64,000 nucleotides of DNA from contig CAXXVE010000001.1 in assembly GCA_963676905.2 (NCBI GenBank), forward strand, positions 1,612,001 through 1,676,000, in the 5' to 3' direction. Positions 1-8,934 of the stretch are shown here, one piece after another. Position numbers and translations under genes: made by a program. The first letter of the stretch is position 1; each line of letters starts with the position of its first letter. The stretch is from Oceanispirochaeta sp963676905 (lineage in GTDB: Bacteria > Spirochaetota > Spirochaetia > DSM-2461). The notes under the pieces were generated by a model that was given only the letters and a program-made list of their open reading frames with translations, did not search any database and was not told where the DNA came from.

Positions 1-175
1 AACGAATATTGTTGAAAACTTTGATCCCCTCTCACCCATGGGTGTAAAGGGAATCGGTGAGCCGGCTCTGGAGATTATTGCTCCGGCCATAGCCAATGCA
101 GTGGCTGCCGCGGCGGGGCGGCATCTGAACTCCCTGCCTCTGGATATTAAATCCCTGTTTAAAGAGACACTATGA
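1..175 (+). CDS. Molybdenum hydroxylase large subunit, C-terminal end (partial)
   Basis: Only the last 57 codons lie in the window, read from base 2 to the TGA at 173-175. The residues GVKGIGEPA followed by an alanine-rich helix (PAIANAVAAAAG) are the typical C-terminal signature of the molybdopterin-binding subunit of the xanthine dehydrogenase/aldehyde oxidase family, where the glutamate of GIGE is the catalytic base. The stop overlaps the start of the next gene by four bases (ATGA), so the two subunits are translationally coupled. The substrate cannot be told from this fragment. Confidence 0.85.
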   Translation, partial: TNIVENFDPLSPMGVKGIGEPALEIIAPAIANAVAAAAGRHLNSLPLDIKSLFKETL

Positions 176-666
176 AAAAGATAAATATAAACGGTAAAGA
201 GTACAGCTTCACGGAGGAACAGGGGGAGATGAGTCTCCTTCTCTATCTGAGGGAGGAGCTCCGGCTGACGGGAACTAAAAACGGTTGCGGCGAGGGTACC
301 TGCGGTGCCTGTACAGTGCTTGTGAATCACAAGGCTGTCCGCTCCTGCCGCTACAAACTGGGCCGGGCTGAGGATGCGGAAGTTTTAACAGTCGAGGGAC
401 TTATCAGAGAGGACGGCAGCCTCCACCCCGTGCAGCAGGCTTTTATTGATGCCGGAGCCGTACAGTGCGGATTCTGTACCCCCGGTATGATCATGCAGAC
501 TCTTGACCTGCTTCATAAGAACCCCGAGCCGGACAGGGCCATGATCCGCAAGGCCCTGAAGGGTAATCTCTGCCGCTGTACAGGCTATCAGACCATTGTG
601 GATGCTGTTGAGCTGGCGGCAAAGATGATGATGCCCTCGGCCAAGTGCAAACCCTACGGTCAGTAG
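172..666 (+). CDS. Xanthine dehydrogenase-family small subunit, [2Fe-2S]-binding
   Basis: This 164-residue protein is the iron-sulfur electron-transfer subunit of a molybdenum hydroxylase. It has the full two-cluster arrangement: a plant-ferredoxin-type cluster at C39, C44, C47 and C59 (CGEGTCGAC) and a second helical cluster at C99, C102, C134 and C136 (CGFC and CRCTGY). The length is normal for the family (about 150-170). It follows the large subunit with a four-base overlap and is the last gene of that operon, since the next gene is on the other strand. The partner enzyme may be a xanthine, purine or nicotinate-type hydroxylase; the window does not decide. Confidence 0.93.
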   Translation: MKKININGKEYSFTEEQGEMSLLLYLREELRLTGTKNGCGEGTCGACTVLVNHKAVRSCRYKLGRAEDAEVLTVEGLIREDGSLHPVQQAFIDAGAVQCGFCTPGMIMQTLDLLHKNPEPDRAMIRKALKGNLCRCTGYQTIVDAVELAAKMMMPSAKCKPYGQ

Positions 667-702
667 AGTTTGCCTCTAGAGGGCTTTAAACAGGCATCAA
701 GA

Positions 703-1767
703 CTAGAGGACCAGGCAGTCGGACAGAGACACTGCCAGATCCATCACCTCTCCGGGGCCGGGGCATACTGTTTCACGGCTCTTCACCCGGACAGTATGTC
801 CGCCGCAGTCCAGTTCAATATAGTGAAAATCCCCTCCGTATTCGACATAGAGAACCTTCCCTGACCAGTTCAGTTCCATCAGGCTTTCTAAGCGGAGTGT
901 TCCGGCAGCCCCGGACGGAAGATCACTTTCACTCTCCGGTTTCTCTACAAGGCGGCAGTACTCGGGTCGGAAGAAGAGCTTCTTCCCCGCTGCATCACCT
1001 TCCAGTAGCCCTGCCTTTCTGACAGCGGTGTTCAGTGCTCCGGCTTTTTCAAGATTTATAAGGTTGGCTGTGCCGAAAAAGTCCGCTGCAAATGCCCCGG
1101 ACGGACGGCGGTAGATCTCCCCGGGGCTTCCCGTCTGAACCACTTTCCCGTCTTTCATAAGTACTACCATGTCCGAGATGGCCATGGCTTCCTCCTGATC
1201 ATGGGTCACATATACCGTGGTGAGTCCTGTCTCCAGCTGTATCTCCCGAATCTGCCTCCGCAGAGTCTTCCGCAAACGGGCGTCCAGGGCGCTCAGGGGC
1301 TCATCAAGGAGGAGGAGCTCCGGCTCATAGGCAAGTGCCCTAGCCAGGGCTATCCTCTGCTTCTCTCCCCCCGAGAGTTCATCCACCCTGCGCTCTTCAA
1401 AGCCTGGAAGCTCCACCATCTCAAGAAGTTCGGCGCAGCGTTTACGGGCCTCATCCCCCCTCTTTGACATACCGTAGCAGATGTTCTTCCTTACGCTCAT
1501 ATGGGGGAAGAGGGCGTAGTCCTGGAACACCATTCCTATCTTCCTGAACCGGGGATCAAGGTCAGTAATCTCTCTGCCCCCCAGATCAATACGCCCCGAG
1601 GCGGGAGTGTAGAGCCCGGCAATGGATTTTAGAAGGCTGGTCTTGCCGCATCCGGAGGGGCCGAGCAGGGTTATAAGCTTTCCCGGAGGCAGTTCCAGGG
1701 AGCACTCCAGCATGAACTCTCCCAGAGACAGCTTCAGTTTCTCTATACTCAGGTTCATATCTTTCAT
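703..1767 (-). CDS. thiQ: ABC transporter ATP-binding protein, thiamine-type
   Basis: ATPase of the thiamine importer encoded with the next two genes. The Walker A motif GPSGCGKT lies at residues 36-43, the Q-loop near 82, the signature LSGGE at 131-135, Walker B LLLLDE at 151-156 and the switch histidine near 189. About 130 further residues form a TOBE-like regulatory domain, so the protein resembles the PotA/FbpC group more than the short enterobacterial ThiQ (about 230 residues). The start is set at 1767 because the permease stop overlaps it by one base (TGATG), exactly as at the upstream junction; a start 12 bases earlier has no usable ribosome site. Thiamine specificity rests on the riboswitch and the binding protein. 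Confidence 0.85.
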   Translation of the reverse strand: MKDMNLSIEKLKLSLGEFMLECSLELPPGKLITLLGPSGCGKTSLLKSIAGLYTPASGRIDLGGREITDLDPRFRKIGMVFQDYALFPHMSVRKNICYGMSKRGDEARKRCAELLEMVELPGFEERRVDELSGGEKQRIALARALAYEPELLLLDEPLSALDARLRKTLRRQIREIQLETGLTTVYVTHDQEEAMAISDMVVLMKDGKVVQTGSPGEIYRRPSGAFAADFFGTANLINLEKAGALNTAVRKAGLLEGDAAGKKLFFRPEYCRLVEKPESESDLPSGAAGTLRLESLMELNWSGKVLYVEYGGDFHYIELDCGGHTVRVKSRETVCPGPGEVMDLAVSLSDCLVL

Positions 1768-3458
1768 CAGTTTTCCCATCCTTCAAAGGCGTCTATTAGA
1801 AAAAAAGCAGCCAGGCAGATCAGTATAAGCACGGTTCCCAGGGCACAGGCACTGTAGAACTTGTAGTTTCCGATCAGGTTGTAAATGGCGATGGGGATTG
1901 TCTGAATCCCCGCATCAGAGAGTATCAGTGTGGCATTGATCTCGCCCAGTGAAATGGCCATTGCAAAGGCTCCTCCGCTTATAAGCCCCGGCTTTACAAG
2001 AGGCAGTTCCACTGTTAGAAACTGTCTTATCCCTCCGGCTCCCATCAGGCGTGACGCATCAAGGAGATCCTGCCTGATCCGTTTCATAGCGGGAGTAAGG
2101 GCCCGCATGACAAAGGGCAGGGCAATAACTGTATGGGCCAGTACAATGGAAATCATTGCGGGAAAGGCCGTTATCCGTCCTCCACGGAGCATCCAGAGGT
2201 AACCCATTCCGAGCACCACCGACGATACCCCCATGGGCATCATTATCGCCGTCTCCGTCAGCTGAGGGAATCTAAGGGGAAACCTTGCAAGTATCCACGA
2301 GGCATAGGAGCCGATGAGCAGTGCCAGCCCGAGGGTGGAGAAGCCGAGAACAAGGCTGTTCCTCAGAGCCTCTGCCAGAATCCTACCGCCCCGGATACGG
2401 CCGGGTGGAGAGAGCATCTCTCTGTACCATCTCAGAGATAAAACAGGGGGGCCGCTTCGCGATGTCTGCTCCAGAAAGGACTGGACCATTACTGTCAGGA
2501 TGGGACCGAAGATAACAAAGAGTATGACCACAAAGTAGAGGGCTGTCAGAATCCTGGCCCTTAATCCCAGGTCTCCCCAGTGCATCTTCTGTTTTCGCAG
2601 ACTCTCTCTGTGTATTGTCCGGTTTTCCCGCCTGATATAGAACCAGGTAAGGAGAAGTGTCGCTGCAGTTTCTATAAGGGCCAGTGCGCCCCCGCGACCG
2701 AAGTCAAGAGAGTATTTAATAAGCCTGAAAACCTCCACTTCCATTGTGGAGTAGCGCGGACCGCCGCCCAGAACCAGAACAACTGCAAAACTCATAAAGC
2801 AGTAGAGGAATATGAGTGTTCCCGCGGAGATAAGACCGGGCATCAGCTGGGGCAGGGTTATGGTCCGGAATACCTTTCGTTCGGAGGCTCCCATAAGCCG
2901 TGCCGCCTGATGCTGGTTGTCCCCCAGCCCCTCCCACCAGGCGCCTATCAGTCTGAGGGCAATGGGGAAGTTGTAGAATACATGGGCCAGAAGGATGGCC
3001 TTGAAGGAGTAAAGCACGTCCAGTAGAGGTTTGTCTGCTCCGGTCAGTGCCATCAGCATCCTGTTGATTACACCCTGGCGTCCCCAGAAGAGGATAAACC
3101 CGAGTACCACAAGAATGGAAGGGAGTATAAAGGGGATAGTCGTGAGGGCCTTGATAAACTTCTTTCCCGGAAAATCAAGGTGGGCCAGAATCCATCCCCC
3201 CGGAAGCCCCAGAAGAAGGGAGAGAAGGGTACTTAAAACAGCCTGGCTGAGGGTGAAGGTGAAGACTCTTCTGTAGTAGGAGGAGCCTGCCATCTCCTTC
3301 AGCCAGTGAAGAGACCAGCCGGCATCGGTCTGAACTCCCTTGAGGAGAAGTACCGCCACCGGCAGATAGAAGGTCAGAAAGAGAAAAATTCCCACCGGAA
3401 GAAGACGGATCTCGCCCCTGCGGAGGAGGCTTTCTTTCCTGACCTGCTTGCTGTACAT
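1767..3458 (-). CDS. thiP: Thiamine-type ABC transporter permease (fused two-domain)
   Basis: A 563-residue inner-membrane permease with two homologous halves of about six membrane segments each, as in ThiP and FbpB. Each half carries the cytoplasmic EAA-type loop that docks with the ATPase: AARLMGASERKVFRTITLP in the first half and DASRLMGAGGIRQFLTVELP in the second. The gene sits between the binding protein and the ATPase and overlaps each by a single base (TGATG), so all three are made together. It would carry thiamine or a thiamine phosphate or precursor across the membrane. Confidence 0.88.
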   Translation of the reverse strand: MYSKQVRKESLLRRGEIRLLPVGIFLFLTFYLPVAVLLLKGVQTDAGWSLHWLKEMAGSSYYRRVFTFTLSQAVLSTLLSLLLGLPGGWILAHLDFPGKKFIKALTTIPFILPSILVVLGFILFWGRQGVINRMLMALTGADKPLLDVLYSFKAILLAHVFYNFPIALRLIGAWWEGLGDNQHQAARLMGASERKVFRTITLPQLMPGLISAGTLIFLYCFMSFAVVLVLGGGPRYSTMEVEVFRLIKYSLDFGRGGALALIETAATLLLTWFYIRRENRTIHRESLRKQKMHWGDLGLRARILTALYFVVILFVIFGPILTVMVQSFLEQTSRSGPPVLSLRWYREMLSPPGRIRGGRILAEALRNSLVLGFSTLGLALLIGSYASWILARFPLRFPQLTETAIMMPMGVSSVVLGMGYLWMLRGGRITAFPAMISIVLAHTVIALPFVMRALTPAMKRIRQDLLDASRLMGAGGIRQFLTVELPLVKPGLISGGAFAMAISLGEINATLILSDAGIQTIPIAIYNLIGNYKFYSACALGTVLILICLAAFFLIDAFEGWEN

Positions 3459-4489
3459 CAGAGACCTGCGTTCTCAACCCACTCCTGAACCCAGAGTGAC
3501 TCGCCTGCTTCAACTTCCTCCATATCCAGAAGAAGAGGGGTCTCGGAGATAAATCCCATGTCAAAGGCCTCTGGAAGATCTTCAAGGTCCAGAACGGGCA
3601 TCATTATATTGGTTGTGGCAATGATCATCTGACCCTCTTCACTGAGCATATAGTCGATGAACATCTTTGCCTCTTCCGCATTGGGGGCTCCCTTGATCAC
3701 TCCGGCGCCTTCAACCTGCAGATAGTTGCCCTCAGTAAAGGGGACTGCTTTGTAGCGGTCTGTATCCTCCCACATCTTGTGGTAGATGGGGCTTGTGGAG
3801 TAGCTGAGGACCATGGGAGCTTCACCGCTTGTAAAGAGGCCGTATCCGTTGCTCCAGCCCTCTGTGACTGTGAGGATGGAGGGAGCCAGCCGGTTCCAGT
3901 AATCGATATAGTCCTCGCCATAGACAGCTACAGTCCAGAGGAGGAATCCGAATCCGGGACTGGATGTCCGGGGGTCCATAACAACCAGGCTCTTTGCGTA
4001 TTCGGGTTTTGTGAGGTCCTCCAGAGAGGCGGGGGGATTGTCCATCACCTCAGAATCATAGCAGACGGCGAAATAACCCCAGTCAAAGGGCAGCAGATGG
4101 TGTGACTCATCAAAAATAAGTTCGGGAGCAACCTGCTCAAGGGCCTTTGGTGTGTAGGGTTCGAGGATGCCCTCGGCAAGTGTTCTGCCGAGAAGATTGT
4201 TGTCCGGCCCGATAAGAAGGTCCCCTCTGGGGTTGTCCTTCTCCATTATCGCCTTGCTCAGAACTGTAACAGCATCTCCCGGAGCAACAAAATTGACTTC
4301 AATCCCTGTTTCTTCAGTAAAGACTTCAGCCAGTGCGGGACCGGGGCCCCACTCCGATGAGAAGGCATCATAACAGTAGACATTCAGAACACGTGTTTCT
4401 GAAGCTTCAGATGCGGCTTCCTTGTTTCCCGATGCGCCGGCCAGGGCAGCACAGAGTACAAAGAGCAGAATAGAAAGTGACTTTTTCAT
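3458..4489 (-). CDS. thiB: Thiamine-type ABC transporter substrate-binding protein
   Basis: A 343-residue periplasmic binding protein. An N-terminal signal peptide of about 20 residues (Lys-Lys, then a hydrophobic core ending near AGASG) is followed by a class II binding fold beginning VLNVYCYDAF, which resembles ThiB and TbpA. There is no proper lipobox. It is the first gene after the TPP riboswitch, which is the main reason to call the cargo thiamine, a thiamine phosphate or a pyrimidine moiety. Other members of this fold bind ferric iron or polyamines, so the binding protein alone would be less certain. Confidence 0.85.
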   Translation of the reverse strand: MKKSLSILLFVLCAALAGASGNKEAASEASETRVLNVYCYDAFSSEWGPGPALAEVFTEETGIEVNFVAPGDAVTVLSKAIMEKDNPRGDLLIGPDNNLLGRTLAEGILEPYTPKALEQVAPELIFDESHHLLPFDWGYFAVCYDSEVMDNPPASLEDLTKPEYAKSLVVMDPRTSSPGFGFLLWTVAVYGEDYIDYWNRLAPSILTVTEGWSNGYGLFTSGEAPMVLSYSTSPIYHKMWEDTDRYKAVPFTEGNYLQVEGAGVIKGAPNAEEAKMFIDYMLSEEGQMIIATTNIMMPVLDLEDLPEAFDMGFISETPLLLDMEEVEAGESLWVQEWVENAGL

Positions 4490-4538
4490 GAAAAACTCCT
4501 GGTAAAAATATAACCAGGGGATGATGGAAGAGTATGAC

Positions 4539-4617
4539 CTTTCCCTTCGCCGGCATTATCCGGATCAGGTTCTATGGGTATAATCTCAGGTTCCTTCATG
4601 CGGAACCACCCCCGGGA
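4539..4617 (-). promoter_or_regulatory. TPP riboswitch (THI element)
   Basis: Read on the minus strand, the segment holds the conserved parts of a thiamine pyrophosphate riboswitch in order: a GGGGGTGG start, the CTGAGA box, the ACCTGATCCGGATAATGC block and the GCGAAGGGA end, with TCCC/GGGA closing the P1 stem. It ends about 50 bases before the thiB start, so it would lower expression of the transporter when thiamine pyrophosphate is plentiful, probably by hiding the ribosome site, since no T-run terminator is seen before the gene. Confidence 0.95.
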
Positions 4618-4625
4618 TTAAGTTG

Positions 4626-4654
4626 ATCATACTCAGCTCTTCTGTAACCGTCAA
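4626..4654 (-). promoter_or_regulatory. Promoter of the thiamine transporter operon
   Basis: On the minus strand TTGACG (4654-4649) and TATGAT (4631-4626) are separated by 17 bases and lie just before the riboswitch. Each hexamer matches the housekeeping consensus at five of six positions. The predicted RNA start falls close to the first riboswitch stem, as expected. Confidence 0.7.
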
Positions 4655-4668
4655 TATGCCGGGATGAG

Positions 4669-6435
4669 TTAATAAGGACCTGCAGGAGGGTTGGTAAAGC
4701 TTTTCGGCGTCTCTGAATCACTTCTTTCGGGTTTCTGCCTGTGTATGGCATCATCAAACTCGGCCCATGCTTTCTTTCGTTCTCTGGGAGTGTATACCCT
4801 CTTCTCATTCTGATGGTGGCGGCTGTAATTTTTCACTGCACCCGAAGGATTTACATCTCTGTACCGTCCATGCTTCTTCTCCCGGGGCTTTATCTTTCTG
4901 CCCGGAGGAAGATCGTCGGCAAACATGGCCACATAGCTGTCATAGCGGCCCGTGATCCTCAGGATAAAGCGGCTCAGCCAGCTCAAATCCTTATAGGATT
5001 TTTCAAAAAGATTAATAAGCTTGAGCTGGAATATTGTATCAATATTCCTGAAGCTTTTCAGGTCCGAGTGGAAGTAGAGCTCCATGGCATCCTTGATGCG
5101 GGTGCCTTTCTGTATCCCTCTTATGTCCTGAAGGTAGTGGTAGGCTGCCTCGGCTACTCGGGTCGGTTTCTGAAGGAGTTCCCACAGCTGCAGATCCTCC
5201 TCCTTTACCCGGGTCATAATATCGGAACGGAAGTTGCTCCTGCTGAAAAACTGGGAGTACCTCTCATTCCGGTTGTGCCTGAGGAGATCGGTCATCTGGT
5301 CCTGGTACATAAAGAGAAAGTCCCTTCTGAGATTGCTGATTCCTATGGTGAAGTAGCGGAAGAGGAAGTCCCTGTGCATGATCATGTTGTTCACAAGAAC
5401 CAGTTCGGGAAGGTCTTTTCCTTCTCCCCTTATCAGGGCCAGTGCTTTGAACTCCTCACGGAATCCGGTCCACTTCTCCTCCTTCTCTTTCAGCTTGTCG
5501 TCGAGAAGGCTGATATGGGTCCAGCTGCTCTCTTTTTCCCTGAACTCTTTAATAATCTGTTTTGATGCCTCCTCTCTCTCCCTGTCCTCCAGCTCTCTCT
5601 CTTTCATCTCATTCAGACTGTTCTGAAACCATGTCTGCAGCAGCTGGGCGGACGTGAAGATCAGGGGATTGAGCCCCTTCAGCCTCAGTTTCAGCTCCTC
5701 CTTCTGCTCCAGCATCTTATGGCAGAGCTTCACCCAGAAGGCGGGCATTTTCTGAGCCATGCTTTTCTGGATATCACTGATCTTTTCGTCGGTAATACGG
5801 GACAGGTTCTCCAGAACCGAAGGGCTTGAGGCTTCCGAACGGATATGGCTGATCATGGCGTCAACAAATTCTTCAAGCATTCCCGAAGGAAGAAGGATGG
5901 GGGACTTCATGGTGCGGGGAATCCCTATAAGGACGGGCTCATTGACCGAACCGGCGTAACCGGGGCTGAGCATTGAGTTTTCAAGATGAGTAACCATACC
6001 CTCGGGAAGGCTTATCCCCTCATCGTCATAGGCCTTGGCTGTCATAAAGGGGTGGGGGTGGTCATGGATCTGCTTCACCATAAGGTCCTCACCCAGATAG
6101 TAGTAGAATTCCCTGGAGTCTTTTTCACTCAGAATGATCCGGGAGGGTTTCAGCTCTCCATTTATATCGGTGTACTGCAGCAGTCCGACATGGGCCGCCT
6201 TGAGCTTGTCCATCAGAAGTTCTATCTGATTGTTGGAGGCAAGAAAGGATTTGGCACTTTTCAGGATAAACTGATTGTAGTCCAGCACAGGTTCCCAGAA
6301 GTCGCAGATCGTGTGGAACAGCTGATACTGAACCTGGGTGAAGCTTCCCACCTGAGACAGAAACTCTTCCCTGCGGAAGGTCTCCATATGAAAATATTCT
6401 GGTACCTTTTTACTCTTCTCTTCCATCTCGTCCAT
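4669..6435 (-). CDS. Large cytoplasmic protein of unknown function
   Basis: A 588-residue protein I do not recognise. It has no signal peptide or membrane segment. The middle (about 215-320) is strongly helical and charged, with runs such as KERELEDREREEASK that predict coiled coil. The C-terminal 70 residues are basic and rich in Arg, Lys and Pro, so probably disordered and possibly nucleic-acid or membrane-surface binding. It is monocistronic: the thiamine promoter begins just after its stop, and a terminator from the next operon lies before its start. No catalytic motif was found. It may be restricted to spirochaetes. Confidence 0.75.
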   Translation of the reverse strand: MDEMEEKSKKVPEYFHMETFRREEFLSQVGSFTQVQYQLFHTICDFWEPVLDYNQFILKSAKSFLASNNQIELLMDKLKAAHVGLLQYTDINGELKPSRIILSEKDSREFYYYLGEDLMVKQIHDHPHPFMTAKAYDDEGISLPEGMVTHLENSMLSPGYAGSVNEPVLIGIPRTMKSPILLPSGMLEEFVDAMISHIRSEASSPSVLENLSRITDEKISDIQKSMAQKMPAFWVKLCHKMLEQKEELKLRLKGLNPLIFTSAQLLQTWFQNSLNEMKERELEDREREEASKQIIKEFREKESSWTHISLLDDKLKEKEEKWTGFREEFKALALIRGEGKDLPELVLVNNMIMHRDFLFRYFTIGISNLRRDFLFMYQDQMTDLLRHNRNERYSQFFSRSNFRSDIMTRVKEEDLQLWELLQKPTRVAEAAYHYLQDIRGIQKGTRIKDAMELYFHSDLKSFRNIDTIFQLKLINLFEKSYKDLSWLSRFILRITGRYDSYVAMFADDLPPGRKIKPREKKHGRYRDVNPSGAVKNYSRHHQNEKRVYTPRERKKAWAEFDDAIHRQKPERSDSETPKSFTNPPAGPY

Positions 6436-6492
6436 GCCGTATTCAGGATATTCATCCCTTATAAAAGATAGGGCAGTGACAGTGACAAAACA

Positions 6493-6528
6493 ATAAAAAA
6501 GAGCCGAAAACAGGGTTTACGGCTCTTT
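6493..6528 (-). terminator. Terminator of the Rrf2-cysK-metY operon
   Basis: Read on the minus strand, AAAGAGCCG and CGGCTCTTT form a nine-pair stem around a 13-base loop, followed by more T residues. It lies about 55 bases after the sulfhydrylase stop. Confidence 0.88.
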
Positions 6529-6583
6529 CAGAAGGCAAACAGTGTGTTTTTCCCGGCATCGGGGTGCCGGGATTCATCACAGA

Positions 6584-7873
6584 TCAGTTCAGTGCCTGAT
6601 CAATATCGGCCTTGATGTCTTCAATGTTTTCAATACCGATTGAGAGGCGGATAAGGTCTCCCGATATTCCCGCCGCCACAAGGTGCTCTTCGGAAAGCTG
6701 GGAGTGGGTCGTTGAAGCGGGATGGATGGCAAGGCTCTTGGCATCTCCCACATTGGCAACATGGGAGAAGAGATTGAGGTTCTCAATAAACTTCTGTCCT
6801 GCTTCCCTTCCGGCTTTGATGCCGAATACAACCATTCCGCCGAATCCATTCTTCAGGTACTTCACCGCTGTTTTGTGGGCGGGATCGGACTCCAGGCCGG
6901 GGTAGCGGACCCAGGCTACTTTGGGATGGGATTCAAGGTATTCAGCCACAGCCAGCGCATTTTCCGAGTGTCGTTCCATTCTCAGTGCCAGCGTTTCAAT
7001 ACCCTGCAGGAAGATCCAGCAGTTGTCGGGGCTGATTGAACCACCCAGGTTTCTTAGGGGAACAGTTCTCATTCTCAGAATGAAAGCGATGGGGTTCAAG
7101 TCTCCCAGTTCATGGCCGAAGCGGAGTCCATGGTAGCCTCCGTCGGGCTCATTGTAGAGCTTGAACTTGGGATTCTGCCAGTTGAAGGTTCCAGAATCCA
7201 CAACGATTCCTCCAAGTCCGGTTCCGTGACCGCCGATCCACTTGGTCAGTGAATGTACAACGATATGGGCTCCATGCTCGATGGGACGCAGCAGATAGGG
7301 AGGTGTAAATGTTGAGTCCACGACCAGAGGAATTTCAAATTCTTTTGATATTTCAGAGAACATATCCAGGTCCGCTACATCCAGTGAGGGGTTCCCGATG
7401 GTCTCTGTATAGAGGACCCTTGTTTTATCATTAATGGCTCCCCTTATGGCTTCGGGATCTTTGGGGTCGACAAAGTGAACCTTGATTCCGAAACCGGGCA
7501 GAAGGTCGTTGAACATTGTGTGTGTTCCGCCGTAGAGATTGCTGCTTGAAACAACTTCATCTCCCGCAGCGCAGATGTTGATGATGGAGTAGAAAATTGC
7601 ATTTGTTCCCGATGCCAGAGCCAGTGCGGCGGCTCCGCCTTCCAGTGCGGCCATTCTCTCTTCAAGGACTGCCTGTGTGGGGTTTCCCAGGCGGGTATAG
7701 ATATTTCCAAGTTCCTTCAGGGCAAAGAGGTTCTGTGCATGCTCTGCCGAGTCAAAAAGGTAGGCTGTTGTCCGGTGGAGGGGCACTCCCCGTGAGTTTG
7801 TGGCATCGATGGTCTGCCCGGCATGAAGGGCGACTGTTTCAAATGAGGGATTCTTAAGATCTGAATAGGGCAT
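6584..7873 (-). CDS. metY: O-acetylhomoserine sulfhydrylase (PLP enzyme)
   Basis: A 429-residue member of the Cys/Met-metabolism PLP family. The opening (ETVALHAGQ), the phosphate-binding SGTNA segment near 88 and the Schiff-base lysine K211 in HSLTKWIGGHG are those of O-acetylhomoserine sulfhydrylase, which makes homocysteine from O-acetylhomoserine and sulfide. The length fits MetY (about 430) rather than cystathionine gamma-synthase (about 380). It is last in the Rrf2-cysK-metY operon, 85 bases after cysK, so both sulfide-fixing routes lie under one regulator. Confidence 0.93.
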   Translation of the reverse strand: MPYSDLKNPSFETVALHAGQTIDATNSRGVPLHRTTAYLFDSAEHAQNLFALKELGNIYTRLGNPTQAVLEERMAALEGGAAALALASGTNAIFYSIINICAAGDEVVSSSNLYGGTHTMFNDLLPGFGIKVHFVDPKDPEAIRGAINDKTRVLYTETIGNPSLDVADLDMFSEISKEFEIPLVVDSTFTPPYLLRPIEHGAHIVVHSLTKWIGGHGTGLGGIVVDSGTFNWQNPKFKLYNEPDGGYHGLRFGHELGDLNPIAFILRMRTVPLRNLGGSISPDNCWIFLQGIETLALRMERHSENALAVAEYLESHPKVAWVRYPGLESDPAHKTAVKYLKNGFGGMVVFGIKAGREAGQKFIENLNLFSHVANVGDAKSLAIHPASTTHSQLSEEHLVAAGISGDLIRLSIGIENIEDIKADIDQALN

Positions 7874-7958
7874 AGATTATTCTCCTGTATTTTTTCATTT
7901 ACTTGGTAACTCCCGGGAGTGCTCTGATGCTGTCCCGGGACCGGTCATTCTTTGGTTG

Positions 7959-8885
7959 TCAGGCGTCCTCGAAGAGCCATGTACTCAGATAGCGCTCTCC
8001 GGTATCGCAGCCTATTGTGACAATGGTCTTGCCTTTGTTTTCCGGGCGGGATGCCAGTATCTCGGCAGCTTTCACATTGGCTCCGGCTGAGATTCCCACC
8101 AGAATGCCCTCTTCCCGGGCCAGTCGGCGTGATGTCTCTCCCGCCTCTTCCGCGGGCACCTGAAGAACTTCATCATAGATGGCGGTATTCAGCACTTCCG
8201 GAACAAATCCGGCGCCTATACCCTGAATCTTGTGGGGGCCGGGGCTTCCTCCCGAGAGAACGGGAGAGCCTACGGGCTCAACAGCCACAGACTTGATGTC
8301 AGGGTTCTTCTGTTTGAGGGCTTCGCTTACACCGGTAATGGTTCCTCCGGTTCCGACTCCGGCTACAAAAATATCGACTTTGCCGCCGGTGGCTTCCCAT
8401 ATCTCTTCCGCTGTTGTGACCCTGTGGATCTCAGGGTTGGCGGGATTGGCAAACTGCTGAAGGATAAGGGAGTCCTTTATCTCACTGTTCAGCTCGTCCG
8501 CTTTCTCAAGGGCCGCTTTCATGCCTCCGCTTCCGGGTGTCAGAACAAGCTCAGCTCCGAAAATCTTCAGAAGTTTTCTCCGCTCCACACTCATTGTGTC
8601 AGGCATTGTCAGAATCAGCTTGTAACCTCTCTGGGCACATATATAAGCAAGGGCAATTCCTGTATTTCCGCTTGTCGGTTCAATAAGAGTTGTTCCGGGT
8701 TTCAGCTTGCCGCTCTTTTCGGCGGCTTCAATCATGTTTTTTCCGATTCTGTCTTTAACGCTTCCAAGAGGATTGAAAAATTCAAGCTTCAGAAGAATTT
8801 CAGCATCAGCCCCTGTTTTATTCAACCGTACAAGGGGTGTGTTTCCTACCAGTTCTGTAATGTTATCCGCAATGTTTCTACTCAT
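7959..8885 (-). CDS. cysK: Cysteine synthase (O-acetylserine sulfhydrylase)
   Basis: A 308-residue PLP enzyme that joins sulfide to O-acetylserine to make cysteine. The PLP lysine is K44 in NPLGSVKDR, the substrate loop is PTSGNTG at about 69-75, and the phosphate-binding glycine loop GVGTGGTITG is intact. The length is typical of CysK/CysM. It lies 49 bases after the Rrf2 regulator gene and before metY. CysM is the alternative, but the sequence looks like the standard CysK group. Confidence 0.94.
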   Translation of the reverse strand: MSRNIADNITELVGNTPLVRLNKTGADAEILLKLEFFNPLGSVKDRIGKNMIEAAEKSGKLKPGTTLIEPTSGNTGIALAYICAQRGYKLILTMPDTMSVERRKLLKIFGAELVLTPGSGGMKAALEKADELNSEIKDSLILQQFANPANPEIHRVTTAEEIWEATGGKVDIFVAGVGTGGTITGVSEALKQKNPDIKSVAVEPVGSPVLSGGSPGPHKIQGIGAGFVPEVLNTAIYDEVLQVPAEEAGETSRRLAREEGILVGISAGANVKAAEILASRPENKGKTIVTIGCDTGERYLSTWLFEDA

Positions 8886-8934
8886 TTTGATACCTCCCTA
8901 AAAGTATCTGTTTATTGTTTTTAATAAACCTGTT

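Noticed and set aside
667..702. GCCTCTAGAGGGC between the hydroxylase and thiamine genes as a terminator
   Set aside because: The stem is too short and imperfect, with no useful T-run.
4596..4808. Minus-strand open frame across the riboswitch
   Set aside because: It overlaps the end of the 588-residue gene, the promoter and the TPP element in another frame and has no protein-like character.
4741..5565. Long plus-strand open frame inside the 588-residue gene
   Set aside because: It is a shadow of the minus-strand gene; no ribosome site and poor composition.
8232..8924. Plus-strand open frame of 230 codons over cysK
   Set aside because: Antisense to a certain gene, with no start signal or family resemblance.
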